From NCBI RefSeq assembly GCF_051014685.1, contig NW_027478385.1, forward strand, positions 9,176,001 to 9,240,000: 64,000 nt of DNA, in the 5' to 3' direction. The notes under the pieces are model-generated. The model saw only the letters and a program-made list of their open reading frames with translations, did not search any database and had not been told where the DNA came from. This document shows, in pieces, positions 22,788 through 36,500 of the stretch (its first letter is position 1; every line of letters begins with the position of its first letter). Both the position numbers and the translations under genes were made by a program. This DNA comes from Ptiloglossa arizonensis. Lineage: Eukaryota > Arthropoda > Insecta > Hymenoptera > Colletidae.

Positions 22788-25700
22788 AAGAAATGGTTGA
22801 GAAGGCAAAAAATTTTTCGCAATTCTGCTGCTCCAAACGCTTAACCAGAATGGCCGAGGGAAAAAATACACATACCGTTGTAATCGGGCGAGTTTCTACT
22901 TTCAGCCGCAATAGGAATTTTTGGGTTAGGTCAATCCGTTCGCGAGATATGGGAGTTTGAAGCTAAGAAATGGTTGGCAAGACAATAAATTTTTCGCAAT
23001 TCTGCTGCTTCAAACGCTTAACCAGTATGGCCTAGGGAAAAAATACACATACCGTTGTAATCGGGCGAGTTTCTACTTTCCGATGCACTAGGAGTTTTTG
23101 GGTTAAGTCAATCCGTTCGCGAGATATGGGAGTTTGAAGCTAAGAAATGGTTCAGAAGACAACAAATTTTTCGCACTTCTGCTGCTCCAAACGCTTAACC
23201 CGGATGGCCTAGGGAAAAAATACACATACCGTTGTAATCGGGCGAGTTTCTACTTTCAGATGCAATAGGAATTTTTGGGTTAGGTCAATCCGTTCGCGAG
23301 ATATGGGAATTTGAAGCCAAGAAATGGTTGAGAAGGCAAAATATTTTTCGCAATTCTGCTGCTCCAAACGCTTAACCAGAATGGCCTAGGGAAAAAATAC
23401 ACATACCGTTGTAATCGGGCGAGTTTCTACTTTCAGATGCAACAGGAATTTTTGGGTTAGGTCAATCCGTTCGCGAGATATGGGAGTTTGAAGCCAAGAA
23501 ATGGTTGAGAAGGCAAAAAATTTTTCGCAATTCTGCTGCTCCAGACGCTTCACCAGAACGCCCTGGGGAAAAAATACACATACCGTTGTAATCGGGCGAG
23601 TTTCTACTTTCAGACGCAACAGGAATTTTTGGGTTAGGTCAATCCGTTCGCGAGATATGGGACTTTGAAGCTAAGAAATGGTTGACAAGATAATAAATTT
23701 TTCGCACTTTTGCTGCTCCAATCGCTTAACCAGAATGGCCTAAGGGAAAAATACACGTACCGTTGTAATCGGGCGAGTTTCTACTTTCAAATGCAATAGG
23801 AATTTTTGGGTTAGGTCAATCCGTTCGCGAGATGTGGGAGTTTGAAGCTAAGAAATGGTTGAGAAGACAACAAATTTTTCGCACTTCTGCTGCTTCAAAC
23901 GCTTAACCAGAATGGCCTTGGGAAAAAATACACGTACCGCTGTAATCGGGCGAGTTTCTACTTTCAGATGCAATAGGAATTTTTGGGTTAGGTCAATCCG
24001 TTCGCGAGATATGGGAGTTTGAAGCTAAGAAATGGTTGATAAGGCAAGAAATTTTTCGCAATTCTGCGGCTCCTAACGCTTAACCAGGATGGCCTAGGGA
24101 AAAAATACACATACCTTTGTAATCGGGCGAGTTGCTACTTTCAGATGCAATAGGAATTTTTGGGTAACGTCAATCCGTTCGCGAGATATGGGAGTTTGAA
24201 GCCAAGAAATGGTTGAGAAGGCAAAAAATTTTTCGCAATTCTGCTGCTCCAAACGCTTAACCAGAATGGCCTAGGGAAAAAATACACATACCGCTGTAAT
24301 CGGGCGAGTTTCTACTTTCAGTCGCAACAGGAATTTTTGGGTTAGGTCAATCCGTTCGCGAGATATTGGACTTTGAAGCCAAGAAATGGTTGAGAAGGCA
24401 AAAAATTTTTCGCAATTCTGCTGCTCCAAACGCTTAACCAGAATGGCCTAGGGAATAAATACACATACCCTTGTAATCGGGCGAGTTTCTACTTTCAGAT
24501 GCAACAGGAATTTTTGGGTTAGGTCATTCCGTTCGGGAGATATGGGAGTTTGAAGCCAAGAAATGGTTGAGAAGGCAAAAAATTTTTCGCAATTCTGCTG
24601 CTCCAAACGCTTAACCAGAATGGCCTAGGGAATAAATACACATACCCTTGTAATCGGGCGAGTTTCTACTTTCAGACGCAATAGGAATTTTTGGGTTAGG
24701 TCAATCCGTTCGCGAGATATGGGAGTTTGAAGCCAAGAAATGGTTGAGAAGGCAAAAAATTTTTCGCAATTCTGCTGCTTCAAACGCTTAACCAGACTGG
24801 CCTAGGGAAAAAATACACATACCGTTGTAATCGGGCGAGTTTCTACTTTCAGCTACAATAGGAATTTATGGGTTAGGTCAATTCGTTTGCGAGATATGGG
24901 ACTTTGAAGCTAAGAAATGGTTGACAAGACAATAAATTTTTCGCACTTCTGCTGCTCCAATCGCTTAACCAGAATGGCCTAAGGGAAAAATACACGTACA
25001 GTTGTAAACGGGCGAGTTTCTACTTTCAAATGCAATAGGAATTTTTGGGTTTGGTCAATCCTTTCGCGAGATATGGGACTTTGAAGCTAAGAAATGGTTG
25101 AGAAGGCAACAAATTTTTCGCAATTCTGCTGCTCCAAACGCTTAACCAGAATGGCCTAGGGAAAAAATACGCATACCGTTGTAATCGGGCGAGTACCTAC
25201 TTTCAGTTAGAATAGGAATTTTTTGGATAAGTCAATCCGTTCGCGAGATATGGGACTTTGAAGCTAAGAAATGGTTGACAAGACAATAAATTTTTCGCAC
25301 TTCTGCTGCTCCAATCGCTTAACCAGAATGGCCTAAGGGAAAAATACACATACCGTTGTAATCGGGCGAGTTTCTAGTTTCAGATGCAACAGGAATTTTT
25401 GGGTTAGGTCAATCCGTTCGCGAGATATGGGAGTTTGAAGCCAAGAAATGGTTGAGAAGGCAAAAAATTTTTCGCAATTCTGCTGCGCCAAACGCTTAAC
25501 CAGAATGGCCTAGGGAAAAAATACACATACCGTTGTAATCGGGCGAGTCTCTACTTTCAGATGCAACAGGAATTTTTGGGTTAGGTCAATCCGTTCGTGA
25601 GATAGGGGAGTTTGAAGCTAAGAAACGGTTAAAAGACAACAAATTTTTCGCACTTCTGCTGCTCCAAACGCTTAACCAAAATGGCCTAGGGAAAAAATAC

Positions 25701-27840
25701 AGATACCGTTGTAATCGGGCGAGTTTCTACTTTCAGACGCTATAGGAATTTTTGGGTTAGGTCAATCCATTCGCGAGATATGGGAGTTTGAAGCTAAGAA
25801 ATGGTTGAGAAGAGAACAAATTTTTCGCAATTCTGCTGCTCCAAACGCTTTACCAGAATGGCCTAGGGAAAAAATACACATACCGTTGTAATCGGGCGAG
25901 TTTCTACTTTCAGACGCAGCAGGAATTTTTGGGTTTGGTCAATCCTTTCGCGAGATATGGGACTTTGAAGCTAAGAAATGGTTGAGAAGGCCACAAATTT
26001 TTCGCAATTCTGCTGCTCCAAACGCTTAACCAGAATGGCCTAGGGAAAAAATACGCATACCGTTGTAATCGGGCGAGTTCCTACTTTCAGTTAGAATAGG
26101 AATTTTTTGGATAAGTCAATCCGTTCGCGAGATATGGGACTTTGAAGCTAAGAAATGGTTGACAAGACAATAAATTTTTCGCACTTCTGCTGCTCCAATC
26201 GCTTAACCAGAATGGCCTAAGGGAAAAATACACATACCGTTGTAATCGGGCGAGTTTCTAGTTTCAGATGCAACAGGAATTTTTGGGTTAGGTCAATCCG
26301 TTCGCGAGATATGGGAGTTTGAAGCCAAGAAATGGTTGAGAAGGCAAAAAATTTTTCGCAATTCTGCTGCGCCAAACGCTTAACCAGAATGGCCTAGGGA
26401 AAAAATACACATACCGTTGTAATCGGGCGAGTCTCTACTTTCAGATGCAACAGGAATTTTTGGGTTAGGTCAATCCGTTCGCGAGATAGGGGAGTTTGAA
26501 GCCAAGAAATGGTTGAGAAGGCAAAAAATTTTTCGCAATTCTGCTGCTTCAAACGCTTAACCAGACTGGCCTAGGGAAAAAATACACATACCGTTGTAAT
26601 CGGGCGAGTTTCTACTTTCAGCTACAATAGGAATTTATGGGTTAGGTCAATTCGTTTGCCAGATATGGGACTTTGAAGCTAAGAAATGGTTGACAAGACA
26701 ATAAATTTTTCGCAATTCTGCTGCTCCAATCGCTTAACCAGAATGGCCTAAGGGAAAAATACACGTACAGTTGTAAACGGGCGAGTTTCTACTTTCAAAT
26801 GCAATAGGAATTTTTGGGTTGGGTCAATCCGTTCGCGAGATATGGGAGTTTGAAGCTAACAAATGGTTGAGAAGAGAACAAATTTTTCGCAATTCTGCTG
26901 CTCCAAACGCTTAACCAGAATGGCCTAGGGAAAAAATACACATACCGTTGTAATCGGGCGAGTTTCTACTTTCAGACGCAACAGGAATTTTTGGGTTAGG
27001 TCAATCCGTTCGCGAGATATGGGAGTTTGAAGCCAAGAAATGGTTGAGAAGGCAAAAAATTTTTCGCAATTCTGCTGCTCCAAACGCTTAACCAGAATGG
27101 CCTAGGGAAAAAATACACATACCCTTGTAATCGGGCGAGTTTCTACTTTCAGACGCAGCAGGAATTTTTGGGTTAGGTCAATCCTTTCGCGAGATATGGG
27201 ACTTTGAAGCTAAGAAATGGTTGAGAAGGCAACAAATTTTTCGCAATTCTGCTGCTCCAAACGCTTAACCAGAATGGCCTAGGGAAAAAATGCGCATACC
27301 GTTGTAATCGGGCGAGTTCCTACTTTCAGTTAGAATAGGAATTTTTTGGATAAGTCAATCCGTTCGCCAGATATGGGACTTTGAAGCTAAGAAATGGTTG
27401 ACAAGACAATAAATTTTTCGCACTTCTGCTGCTCCAATCGCTTAACCAGAATGGCCTAAGGGAAAAATACACATACCGTTGTAATCGGGCGAGTTTCTAG
27501 TTTCAGATGCAACAGGAATTTTTGGGTTAGGTCAATCCGTTCGCGAGATATGGGAGTTTGAAGCCAAGAAATGGTTGAGAAGGCAAAAAATTTTTCGCAA
27601 TTCTGCTGCGCCAAACGCTTAACCAGAATGGCCTAGGGAAAAAATACACATACCGTTGTAATCGGGCGAGTCTCTACTTTCAGATGCAACAGGAATTTTT
27701 GGGTTAGGTCAATCCGTTCGCGAGATAGGGGAGTTTGAAGCTAAGAAACGGTTAAAAGACAACAAATTTTTCGCACTTCTGCTGCTCCAAACGCTTAACC
27801 AGAATGGCCTAGGGAAAAAATACAGATACCGTTGTAATCG
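22756..27840. repeat. 34-monomer higher-order repeat, copy 2, shortened to 27 monomers
   Basis: Matches copy 1 at an offset of 6,016 bp until about 27,840, where it jumps to the part of the unit matching 17,05x. Offset to copy 3 is 4,777 bp (27 x 177 minus 2), 1,239 bp or exactly seven monomers less than the full unit. The missing part is the unit's tail (copy 1 about 21.83-22.74 kb) plus its first two monomers. That fits an in-register unequal exchange or deletion. Shared one-base deletions in aaacggttaaaagac near 25,628 and 27,744 confirm the alignment. Confidence 0.92.
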
Positions 27841-27858
27841 GGCGAGTTTCTACTTTCC
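27824..27858. other. Exchange interval between large copies 2 and 3 (hybrid monomer 27,787-27,963)
   Basis: The left part has cagatacc, as at 21,80x in copy 1. From 27,858 the sequence is ccgatgcactagg with gggttaagtc, as at 17,06x and 23,08x. The two parents are identical over the bases between 27,824 (g) and 27,858 (c), so the join lies in accgttgtaatcgggcgag or the few bases after it. Confidence 0.87.
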
Positions 27859-30800
27859 GATGCACTAGGAGTTTTTGGGTTAAGTCAATCCGTTCGCGAG
27901 ATATGGGAGTTTGAAGCTAAGAAATGGTTCAGAAGACAACAAATTTTTCGCACTTCTGCTGCTCCAAACGCTTAACCCGGATGGCCTAGGGAAAAAATAC
28001 ACATACCGTTGTAATCGGGCGAGTTTCTACTTTCAGATGCAATAGGAATTTTTGGGTTAGGTCAATCCGTTCGCGAGATATGGGAATTTGAAGCCAAGAA
28101 ATGGTTGAGAAGGCAAAATATTTTTCGCAATTCTGCTGCTCCAAACGCTTAACCAGAATGGCCTAGGGAAAAAATACACATACCGTTGTAATCGGGCGAG
28201 TTTCTACTTTCAGATGCAACAGGAATTTTTGGGTTAGGTCAATCCGTTCGCGAGATATGGGAGTTTGAAGCCAAGAAATGGTTGAGAAGGCAAAAAATGT
28301 TTCGCAATTCTGCTGCTCCAGACGCTTCACCAGAACGCCCTGGGGAAAAAATACACATACCGTTGTAATCGGGCGAGTTTCTACTTTCAGACGCAACAGG
28401 AATTTTTGGGTTAGGTCAATCCGTTCGCGAGATATGGGACTTTGAAGCTAAGAAATGGTTGACAAGATAATAAATTTTTCGCACTTTTGCTGCTCCAATC
28501 GCTTAACCAGAATGGCCTAAGGGAAAAATACACGTACCGTTGTAATCGGGCGAGTTTCTACTTTCAAATGCAATAGGAATTTTTGGGTTAGGTCAATCCG
28601 TTCGCGAGATGTGGGAGTTTGAAGCTAAGAAATGGTTGAGAAGACAACAAATTTTTCGCACTTCTGCTGCTTCAAACGCTTAACCAGAATGGCCTTGGGA
28701 AAAAATACACGTACCGCTGTAATCGGGCGAGTTTCTACTTTCAGATGCAATAGGAATTTTTGGGTTAGGTCAATCCGTTCGCGAGATATGGGAGTTTGAA
28801 GCTAAGAAATGGTTGATAAGGCAAGAAATTTTTCGCAATTCTGCGGCTCCTAACGCTTAACCAGGATGGCCTAGGGAAAAAATACACATACCTTTGTAAT
28901 CGGGCGAGTTGCTACTTTCAGATGCAATAGGAATTTTTGGGTAACGTCAATCCGTTCGCGAGATATGGGAGTTTGAAGCCAAGAAATGGTTGAGAAGGCA
29001 AAAAATTTTTCGCAATTCTGCTGCTCCAAACGCTTAACCAGAATGGCCTAGGGAAAAAATACACATACCGCTGTAATCGGGCGAGTTTCTACTTTCAGTC
29101 GCAACAGGAATTTTTGGGTTAGGTCAATCCGTTCGCGAGATATTGGACTTTGAAGCCAAGAAATGGTTGAGAAGGCAAAAAATTTTTCGCAATTCTGCTG
29201 CTCCAAACGCTTAACCAGAATGGCCTAGGGAATAAATACACATACCCTTGTAATCGGGCGAGTTTCTACTTTCAGATGCAACAGGAATTTTTGGGTTAGG
29301 TCATCCCGTTCGGGAGATATGGGAGTTTGAAGCCAAGAAATGGTTGAGAAGGCAAAAAATTTTTCGCAATTCTGCTGCTCCAAACGCTTAACCAGAATGG
29401 CCTAGGGAATAAATACACATACCCTTGTAATCGGGCGAGTTTCTACTTTCAGACGCAATAGGAATTTTTGGGTTAGGTCAATCCGTTCGCGAGATATGGG
29501 AGTTTGAAGCCAAGAAATGGTTGAGAAGGCAAAAAATTTTTCGCAATTCTGCTGCTTCAAACGCTTAACCAGACTGGCCTAGGGAAAAAATACACATACC
29601 GTTGTAATCGGGCGAGTTTCTACTTTCAGCTACAATAGGAATTTATGGGTTAGGTCAATTCGTTTGCGAGATATGGGACTTTGAAGCTAAGAAATGGTTG
29701 ACAAGACAATAAATTTTTCGCACTTCTGCTGCTCCAATCGCTTAACCAGAATGGCCTAAGGGAAAAATACACGTACAGTTGTAAACGGGCGAGTTTCTAC
29801 TTTCAAATGCAATAGGAATTTTTGGGTTTGGTCAATCCTTTCGCGAGATATGGGACTTTGAAGCTAAGAAATGGTTGAGAAGGCAACAAATTTTTCGCAA
29901 TTCTGCTGCTCCAAACGCTTAACCAGAATGGCCTAGGGAAAAAATACGCATACCGTTGTAATCGGGCGAGTACCTACTTTCAGTTAGAATAGGAATTTTT
30001 TGGATAAGTCAATCCGTTCGCGAGATATGGGACTTTGAAGCTAAGAAATGGTTGACAAGACAATAAATTTTTCGCACTTCTGCTGCTCCAATCGCTTAAC
30101 CAGAATGGCCTAAGGGAAAAATACACATACCGTTGTAATCGGGCGAGTTTCTAGTTTCAGATGCAACAGGAATTTTTGGGTTAGGTCAATCCGTTCGCGA
30201 GATATGGGAGTTTGAAGCCAAGAAATGGTTGAGAAGGCAAAAAATTTTTCGCAATTCTGCTGCGCCAAACGCTTAACCAGAATGGCCTAGGGAAAAAATA
30301 CACATACCGTTGTAATCGGGCGAGTCTCTACTTTCAGATGCAACAGGAATTTTTGGGTTAGGTCAATCCGTTCGTGAGATAGGGGAGTTTGAAGCTAAGA
30401 AACGGTTAAAAGACAACAAATTTTTCGCACTTCTGCTGCTCCAAACGCTTAACCAAAATGGCCTAGGGAAAAAATACAGATACCGTTGTAATCGGGCGAG
30501 TTTCTACTTTCAGACGCTATAGGAATTTTTGGGTTAGGTCAATCCATTCGCGAGATATGGGAGTTTGAAGCTAAGAAATGGTTGAGAAGAGAACAAATTT
30601 TTCGCAATTCTGCTGCTCCAAACGCTTTACCAGAATGGCCTAGGGAAAAAATACACATACCGTTGTAATCGGGCGAGTTTCTACTTTCAGACGCAGCAGG
30701 AATTTTTGGGTTTGGTCAATCCTTTCGCGAGATATGGGACTTTGAAGCTAAGAAATGGTTGAGAAGGCCACAAATTTTTCGCAATTCTGCTGCTCCAAAC

Positions 30801-33580
30801 GCTTAACCAGAATGGCCTAGGGAAAAAATACGCATACCGTTGTAATCGGGCGAGTTCCTACTTTCAGTTAGAATAGGAATTTTTTGGATAAGTCAATCCG
30901 TTCGCGAGATATGGGACTTTGAAGCTAAGAAATGGTTGACAAGACAATAAATTTTTCGCACTTCTGCTGCTCCAATCGCTTAACCAGAATGGCCTAAGGG
31001 AAAAATACACATACCGTTGTAATCGGGCGAGTTTCTAGTTTCAGATGCAACAGGAATTTTTGGGTTAGGTCAATCCGTTCGCGAGATATGGGAGTTTGAA
31101 GCCAAGAAATGGTTGAGAAGGCAAAAAATTTTTCGCAATTCTGCTGCGCCAAACGCTTAACCAGAATGGCCTAGGGAAAAAATACACATACCGTTGTAAT
31201 CGGGCGAGTCTCTACTTTCAGATGCAACAGGAATTTTTGGGTTAGGTCAATCCGTTCGCGAGATAGGGGAGTTTGAAGCCAAGAAATGGTTGAGAAGGCA
31301 AAAAATTTTTCGCAATTCTGCTGTTTCAAACGCTTAACCAGACTGGCCTAGGGAAAAAATACACATACCGTTGTAATCGGGCGAGTTTCTACTTTCAGCT
31401 ACAATAGGAATTTATGGGTTAGGTCAATTCGTTTGCCAGATATGGGACTTTGAAGCTAAGAAATGGTTGACAAGACAATAAATTTTTCGCAATTCTGCTG
31501 CTCCAATCGCTTAACCAGAATGGCCTAAGGGAAAAATACACGTACAGTTGTAAACGGGCGAGTTTCTACTTTCAAATGCAATAGGAATTTTTGGGTTGGG
31601 TCAATCCGTTCGCGAGATATGGGAGTTTGAAGCTAACAAATGGTTGAGAAGAGAACAAATTTTTCGCAATTCTGCTGCTCCAAACGCTTAACCAGAATGG
31701 CCTAGGGAAAAAATACACATACCGTTGTAATCGGGCGAGTTTCTACTTTCAGACGCAACAGGAATTTTTGGGTTAGGTCAATCCGTTCGCGAGATATGGG
31801 AGTTTGAAGCCAAGAAATGGTTGAGAAGGCAAAAAATTTTTCGCAATTCTGCTGCTCCAAACGCTTAACCAGAATGGCCTAGGGAAAAAATACACATACC
31901 CTTGTAATCGGGCGAGTTTCTACTTTCAGACGCAGCAGGAATTTTTGGGTTAGGTCAATCCTTTCGCGAGATATGGGACTTTGAAGCTAAGAAATGGTTG
32001 AGAAGGCAACAAATTTTTCGCAATTCTGCTGCTCCAAACGCTTAACCAGAATGGCCTAGGGAAAAAATGCGCATACCGTTGTAATCGGGCGAGTTCCTAC
32101 TTTCAGTTAGAATAGGAATTTTTTGGATAAGTCAATCCGTTCGCCAGATATGGGACTTTGAAGCTAAGAAATGGTTGACAAGACAATAAATTTTTCGCAC
32201 TTCTGCTGCTCCAATCGCTTAACCAGAATGGCCTAAGGGAAAAATACACATACCGTTGTAATCGGGCGAGTTTCTAGTTTCAGATGCAACAGGAATTTTT
32301 GGGTTAGGTCAATCCGTTCGCGAGATATGGGAGTTTGAAGCCAAGAAATGGTTGAGAAGGCAAAAAATTTTTCGCAATTCTGCTGCGCCAAACGCTTAAC
32401 CAGAATGGCCTAGGGAAAAAATACACATACCGTTGTAATCGGGCGAGTCTCTACTTTCAGATGCAACAGGAATTTTTGGGTTAGGTCAATCCGTTCGCGA
32501 GATAGGGGAGTTTGAAGCTAAGAAACGGTTAAAAGACAACAAATTTTTCGCACTTCTGCTGCTCCAAACGCTTAACCAGAATGGCCTAGGGAAAAAATAC
32601 AGATACCGTTGTAATCGGGCGAGTTTCTACTTTCAGACGCTATAGGAATTTTTGGGTTAGGTCAATCCATTCGCGAGATATGGGAGTTTGAAGCTAAGAA
32701 ATGGTTGAGAAGAGAACAAATTTTTCGCAATTCTGCTGCTCCAAACGCTTTACCAGAATGGCCTAGGGATAAAACACACATACCGTTGTAATCGGGAGAG
32801 TTTCTACTTTCAGACGCAATAGGAATTTTTGGGTCAGGTCAATCCGTTCGCGAGATATGGGAGTTTGAAGCCAAGAAATGGTTGAGAAGAGAACAAATTT
32901 TTCGCAATTCTGCTGCTCCAAACGCTTAACCAGAATGGCCTAGGGCAAAAATACACATACCGTTGTAATCGGGCGAGTTTCTACTTTCAGACGCAATAGG
33001 AATTTTTGGGTTAGGTCAAGCCGTTCGCGAGATATGTGACTTTGAAGCTAAGAAATGGTTGAGAAGGCAAAAAATTTTTCGCAATTCTGCTGCTTCATAC
33101 GCTTAACCAGAATGGCCTAGGGAAAAAATACGCATACCGTTGTAATCGGGCGAGTTTCTACTTTCAGATGCAGCAGGAATTTTTGGGTTAGGTCAATCCG
33201 TTCGCGAGATATGGGAGTTTGAAGCCAAGAAATGGTTGAGAAGGCAAAAAATTTTTCGCAATTCTGCTGCTTCAAACGCTTAACCAGTATGGCCTAGGGA
33301 AAAAATACACATACCGTTGTAATCGGGCGAGTTTCTACTTTCAGTTGCAATAGGAATTTTTGGGTTAGGTCAATCCGTTCGCGAGATATGGGACTTTGAA
33401 GCTAAGAAATGGTTCACAAGACCATAAATTTTCCGCACTTCTGCTGCTCCAATCGCTTAACCAGAAGGGCCTAAGGGAAGAATACACGTACCGTTGTAAT
33501 CGGTCGAGTTTCTACTTTCAAATGCAATAGGAATTTTTGGGTTAGGTCAATCCGTTCGCGAGATATGGGAGTTTGAAGCT
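27841..33580. repeat. 34-monomer higher-order repeat, copy 3
   Basis: Aligns to copy 1 at an offset of 10,793 bp (6,016 + 4,777) from about 27,858 to 33,579, including the tail missing from copy 2 (ggataaaacacacatacc, ttcatacgc, cagtatgg/gttgcaatagg, cggtcgag at 22,708 and 33,501). Copy-specific changes include aaaatgtttcgc near 28,299, tcatcccgttcggg near 29,303 and gctgtttcaaac near 31,324. At 33,580 it runs on into the flanking array with gaagctaag, gagaacagaac, ataaatacgc. Confidence 0.92.
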
Positions 33581-36500
33581 AAGAAATGGTTGAGAACAGA
33601 ACACATTTTTCGCAATTCTGCTGCTCTAAACGCTTAACCAGAATGGCCTAGGGAATAAATACGCATACCGTTGTAATCGGGCGAGTTTCTAATTTCAGAC
33701 GCAGCAGGAATTTTTGGGGTTTGGTCAATCCGTTCGCGAGATATGGGAATTTGAAGCTAAGAAATGGTTAAGAAGGCAACAAATTTTTCGCAATTCTGCT
33801 GCTCCAAACGCTTAAGCAGAATGGGCTAGGGAAAAAATACACATACCGTTGTAATCGGGCGAGTTTCTACTTCCAGACGCAACAGGAATTTTTGGGTTAG
33901 GTCAGTCCGTTCGCGAGATATGGGAGTTTGAAGCCAAGAAATCGTTGAGAAGGCAAAAAATTTTTCGCAATTCTGCTGCTCCAAACGCTTAACCAGGATG
34001 GCCTAGGGAAAAAATACACATACCGTTGTAATCGGGCGAGTTTCTACTTTCCGATGCACTAGGAGTTTCTGGGTTAGGTCGATCCGTTCGCGAGATATGG
34101 GAGTTTGATGCCAAGAAATGGTTGAGAAGGCAAAAAATTTTTCGCAATTCTGCTGCTCCAAACGCTTAACCAGGATGGCCTAGGGAAAAAATATACATAC
34201 CGTTGTAATCGGGCGAGTTTCTACTTTCAGGCGCAATAGGAATTTTTGGGTTAGGTCAATCCGTTCGCGAGATATGGGAGTTTGAAGCCAAGAAATGGTT
34301 GAGAAGGCAAAAAATTTTTCGCTATTCTGCTGCTCCAAACGCTTAACCAGAATGGCCGAGGGAAAAAATACACATACCGTTGTAATCGGGCGAGGTTCTA
34401 CTTTCAGCCGCAATAGGAATTTTTGGGTTAGGTCAATCCGTTCGCGAAATATGGGAGTTTGAAGCCAAGAAATGGTTGAGAAGGCAAAAAATTTTTCGCA
34501 TTTCTGCTGCTTCAAACGCTTAACCAGAATGGCCTAGGGAAAAAATACACATACCGTTGTAATCGGGCGAGTTTCTACCTTCAGTTACAATAGGAATTTA
34601 TGAGTTAGGTCAATCCGTTCGCGAGATATGGGACTTTGAAGCTAAGTAATGGTTGACAAGACAATAAATTTTTCGCAATTCTGCTGCTTCAAACGCTTAA
34701 CCAGTATGGCCTAGGGAAAAAATACACATACCGTTGTAATCGGGCGAGTTTCTACTTTCCGATGCACTAGGAGTTTTTGGGTTAGGTCGATCCGTTCGCG
34801 AGATATGGGAGTTTGATGCCAAGAAATGTTTGAGAAGGCAAAAAATTTTTCGCAATTCTGCTGCTCCAAACGCTTAACCAGGATGGCCTAGGGAAAAAAT
34901 ATACATACCGTTGTAATCGGGCGAGTTTCTACTTTCAGATGCAATAGGAATTTTTGGGTTAGGTCAATCCGTTCGCGAGATATGGGAGTTTGAAGACAAG
35001 AAATGGTTGAGAAGGCAAAAAATTTTTCGCAATTCTGCTGCTCCAAACGCTTAACCAGAATGGCCTAGGGAAAAAATACACATACCGTTGTAATCGGGCG
35101 AGTTTCTACTTTCAGATGCAATAGGAATTTTTGGGTTAGGTCAATCCGTTCGCGAGATATGGGAGTTTGAAGCCAAGAAATGGTTGAGAAGGCAAAAAAT
35201 TTTTCGCAATTCTGCTGCTTCAAACGCTTAACCAGTATGGCCTAGGGAAAAAATACACATACCGTTGTAATCGGGCGAGTTTCTACTTTCAGTTGCAATA
35301 GGAATTTTTGGGTTAGGTCAATCCGTTCGCGAGATATGGGACTTTGAAGCTAAGAAATGGTTCACAAGACCATAAATTTTTCGCACTTCTGCTGCTCCAA
35401 TCGCTTAACCAGAAGGGCCTAAGGGAAGAATACACGTACCGTTGTAATCGGGCGAGTTTCTACTTTCAAATGCAATAGGAATTTTTGGGTTAGGTCAATC
35501 CGTTCGCGAGATATGGGAGTTTGAAGCTAAGAAATGGTTGAGAACAGAACAAATTTTTCGCAATTCTGCTGCTCCAAACGCTTAACCAGAATGTCCTAGG
35601 GAATAAATACGCATACCGTTGTAATCGGGCGAGTTTCTACTTTCAGATGCAATAGGAATTTTTGGGTTAGGTCAATCCGTTCGCGAGATATGGGAGTTTG
35701 AAGCCAAGAAATGGTTGAGAAGGCAAAAAATTTTTCGCAATTCAGCTGCTCCAAACGCTTAACCAGAATGGCCGAGGGAAAAAATACACATACCGTTGTA
35801 ATCGGGCGAGTTTCTACTTTCAGATGCAATAGGAATTTTTGGGTTAGGCCAATCCGTTCGCGAGATATGGGAGTTTGAAGCCAAGAAATGGTTGAGAAGG
35901 CAAAAAATTTTTCGCAATTCTGCTGCTCCAAACGCTTAACCAGAATGGCCTAGGGAAAAAATACACGTACCGTTGTAATCGGGCGAGTTTCTACTTTCAG
36001 ATGCAATAGGAATTTTTGGGTTAGGTCCATCCGTTCGCGAGATATGGGAGTTTGATGCCAAGAAATGGTTGAGAAGGCAAAGAATTTTTCGCAATTCTGC
36101 TGCTCCAAACGCTTAACCAGGATGGCCTAGGGAAAAAATATACATACCGTTGTAATCGGGCGAGTTTCTACTTTCAGATGCAATAGGAAGTTTTGGGTTA
36201 GGTCAATCCGTTCGCGAGATATGGGAGTTTGAAGCCAAGAAATGGTTGAGAAGGCAAAAAATTTTTCGCAATTCTGCTGCTCCAAACGCTTAACCAGAAT
36301 GGCCGAGGGAAAAAATACACATACCGTTGTAATCGGGCGAGTTTCTACTTTCAGCCGCAATAGGAATTTTTGGGTTAGGTCAATCCGTTCGCGAGATATG
36401 GGAGTTTGAAGCCAAGAAATGGTTGAGAAGGCAAAAAATTTTTCGCATTTCTGCTGCTTCAAACGCTTAACCAGAATGGCCTAGGGAAAAAATACACATA

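Noticed and set aside
16740..33580. The 6-kb repeated unit as a transposable element or tandem gene family
   Set aside because: Its whole length is ordinary 177-bp monomers, with no terminal repeats, target-site duplications or coding domains. Its edges are hybrid monomers.
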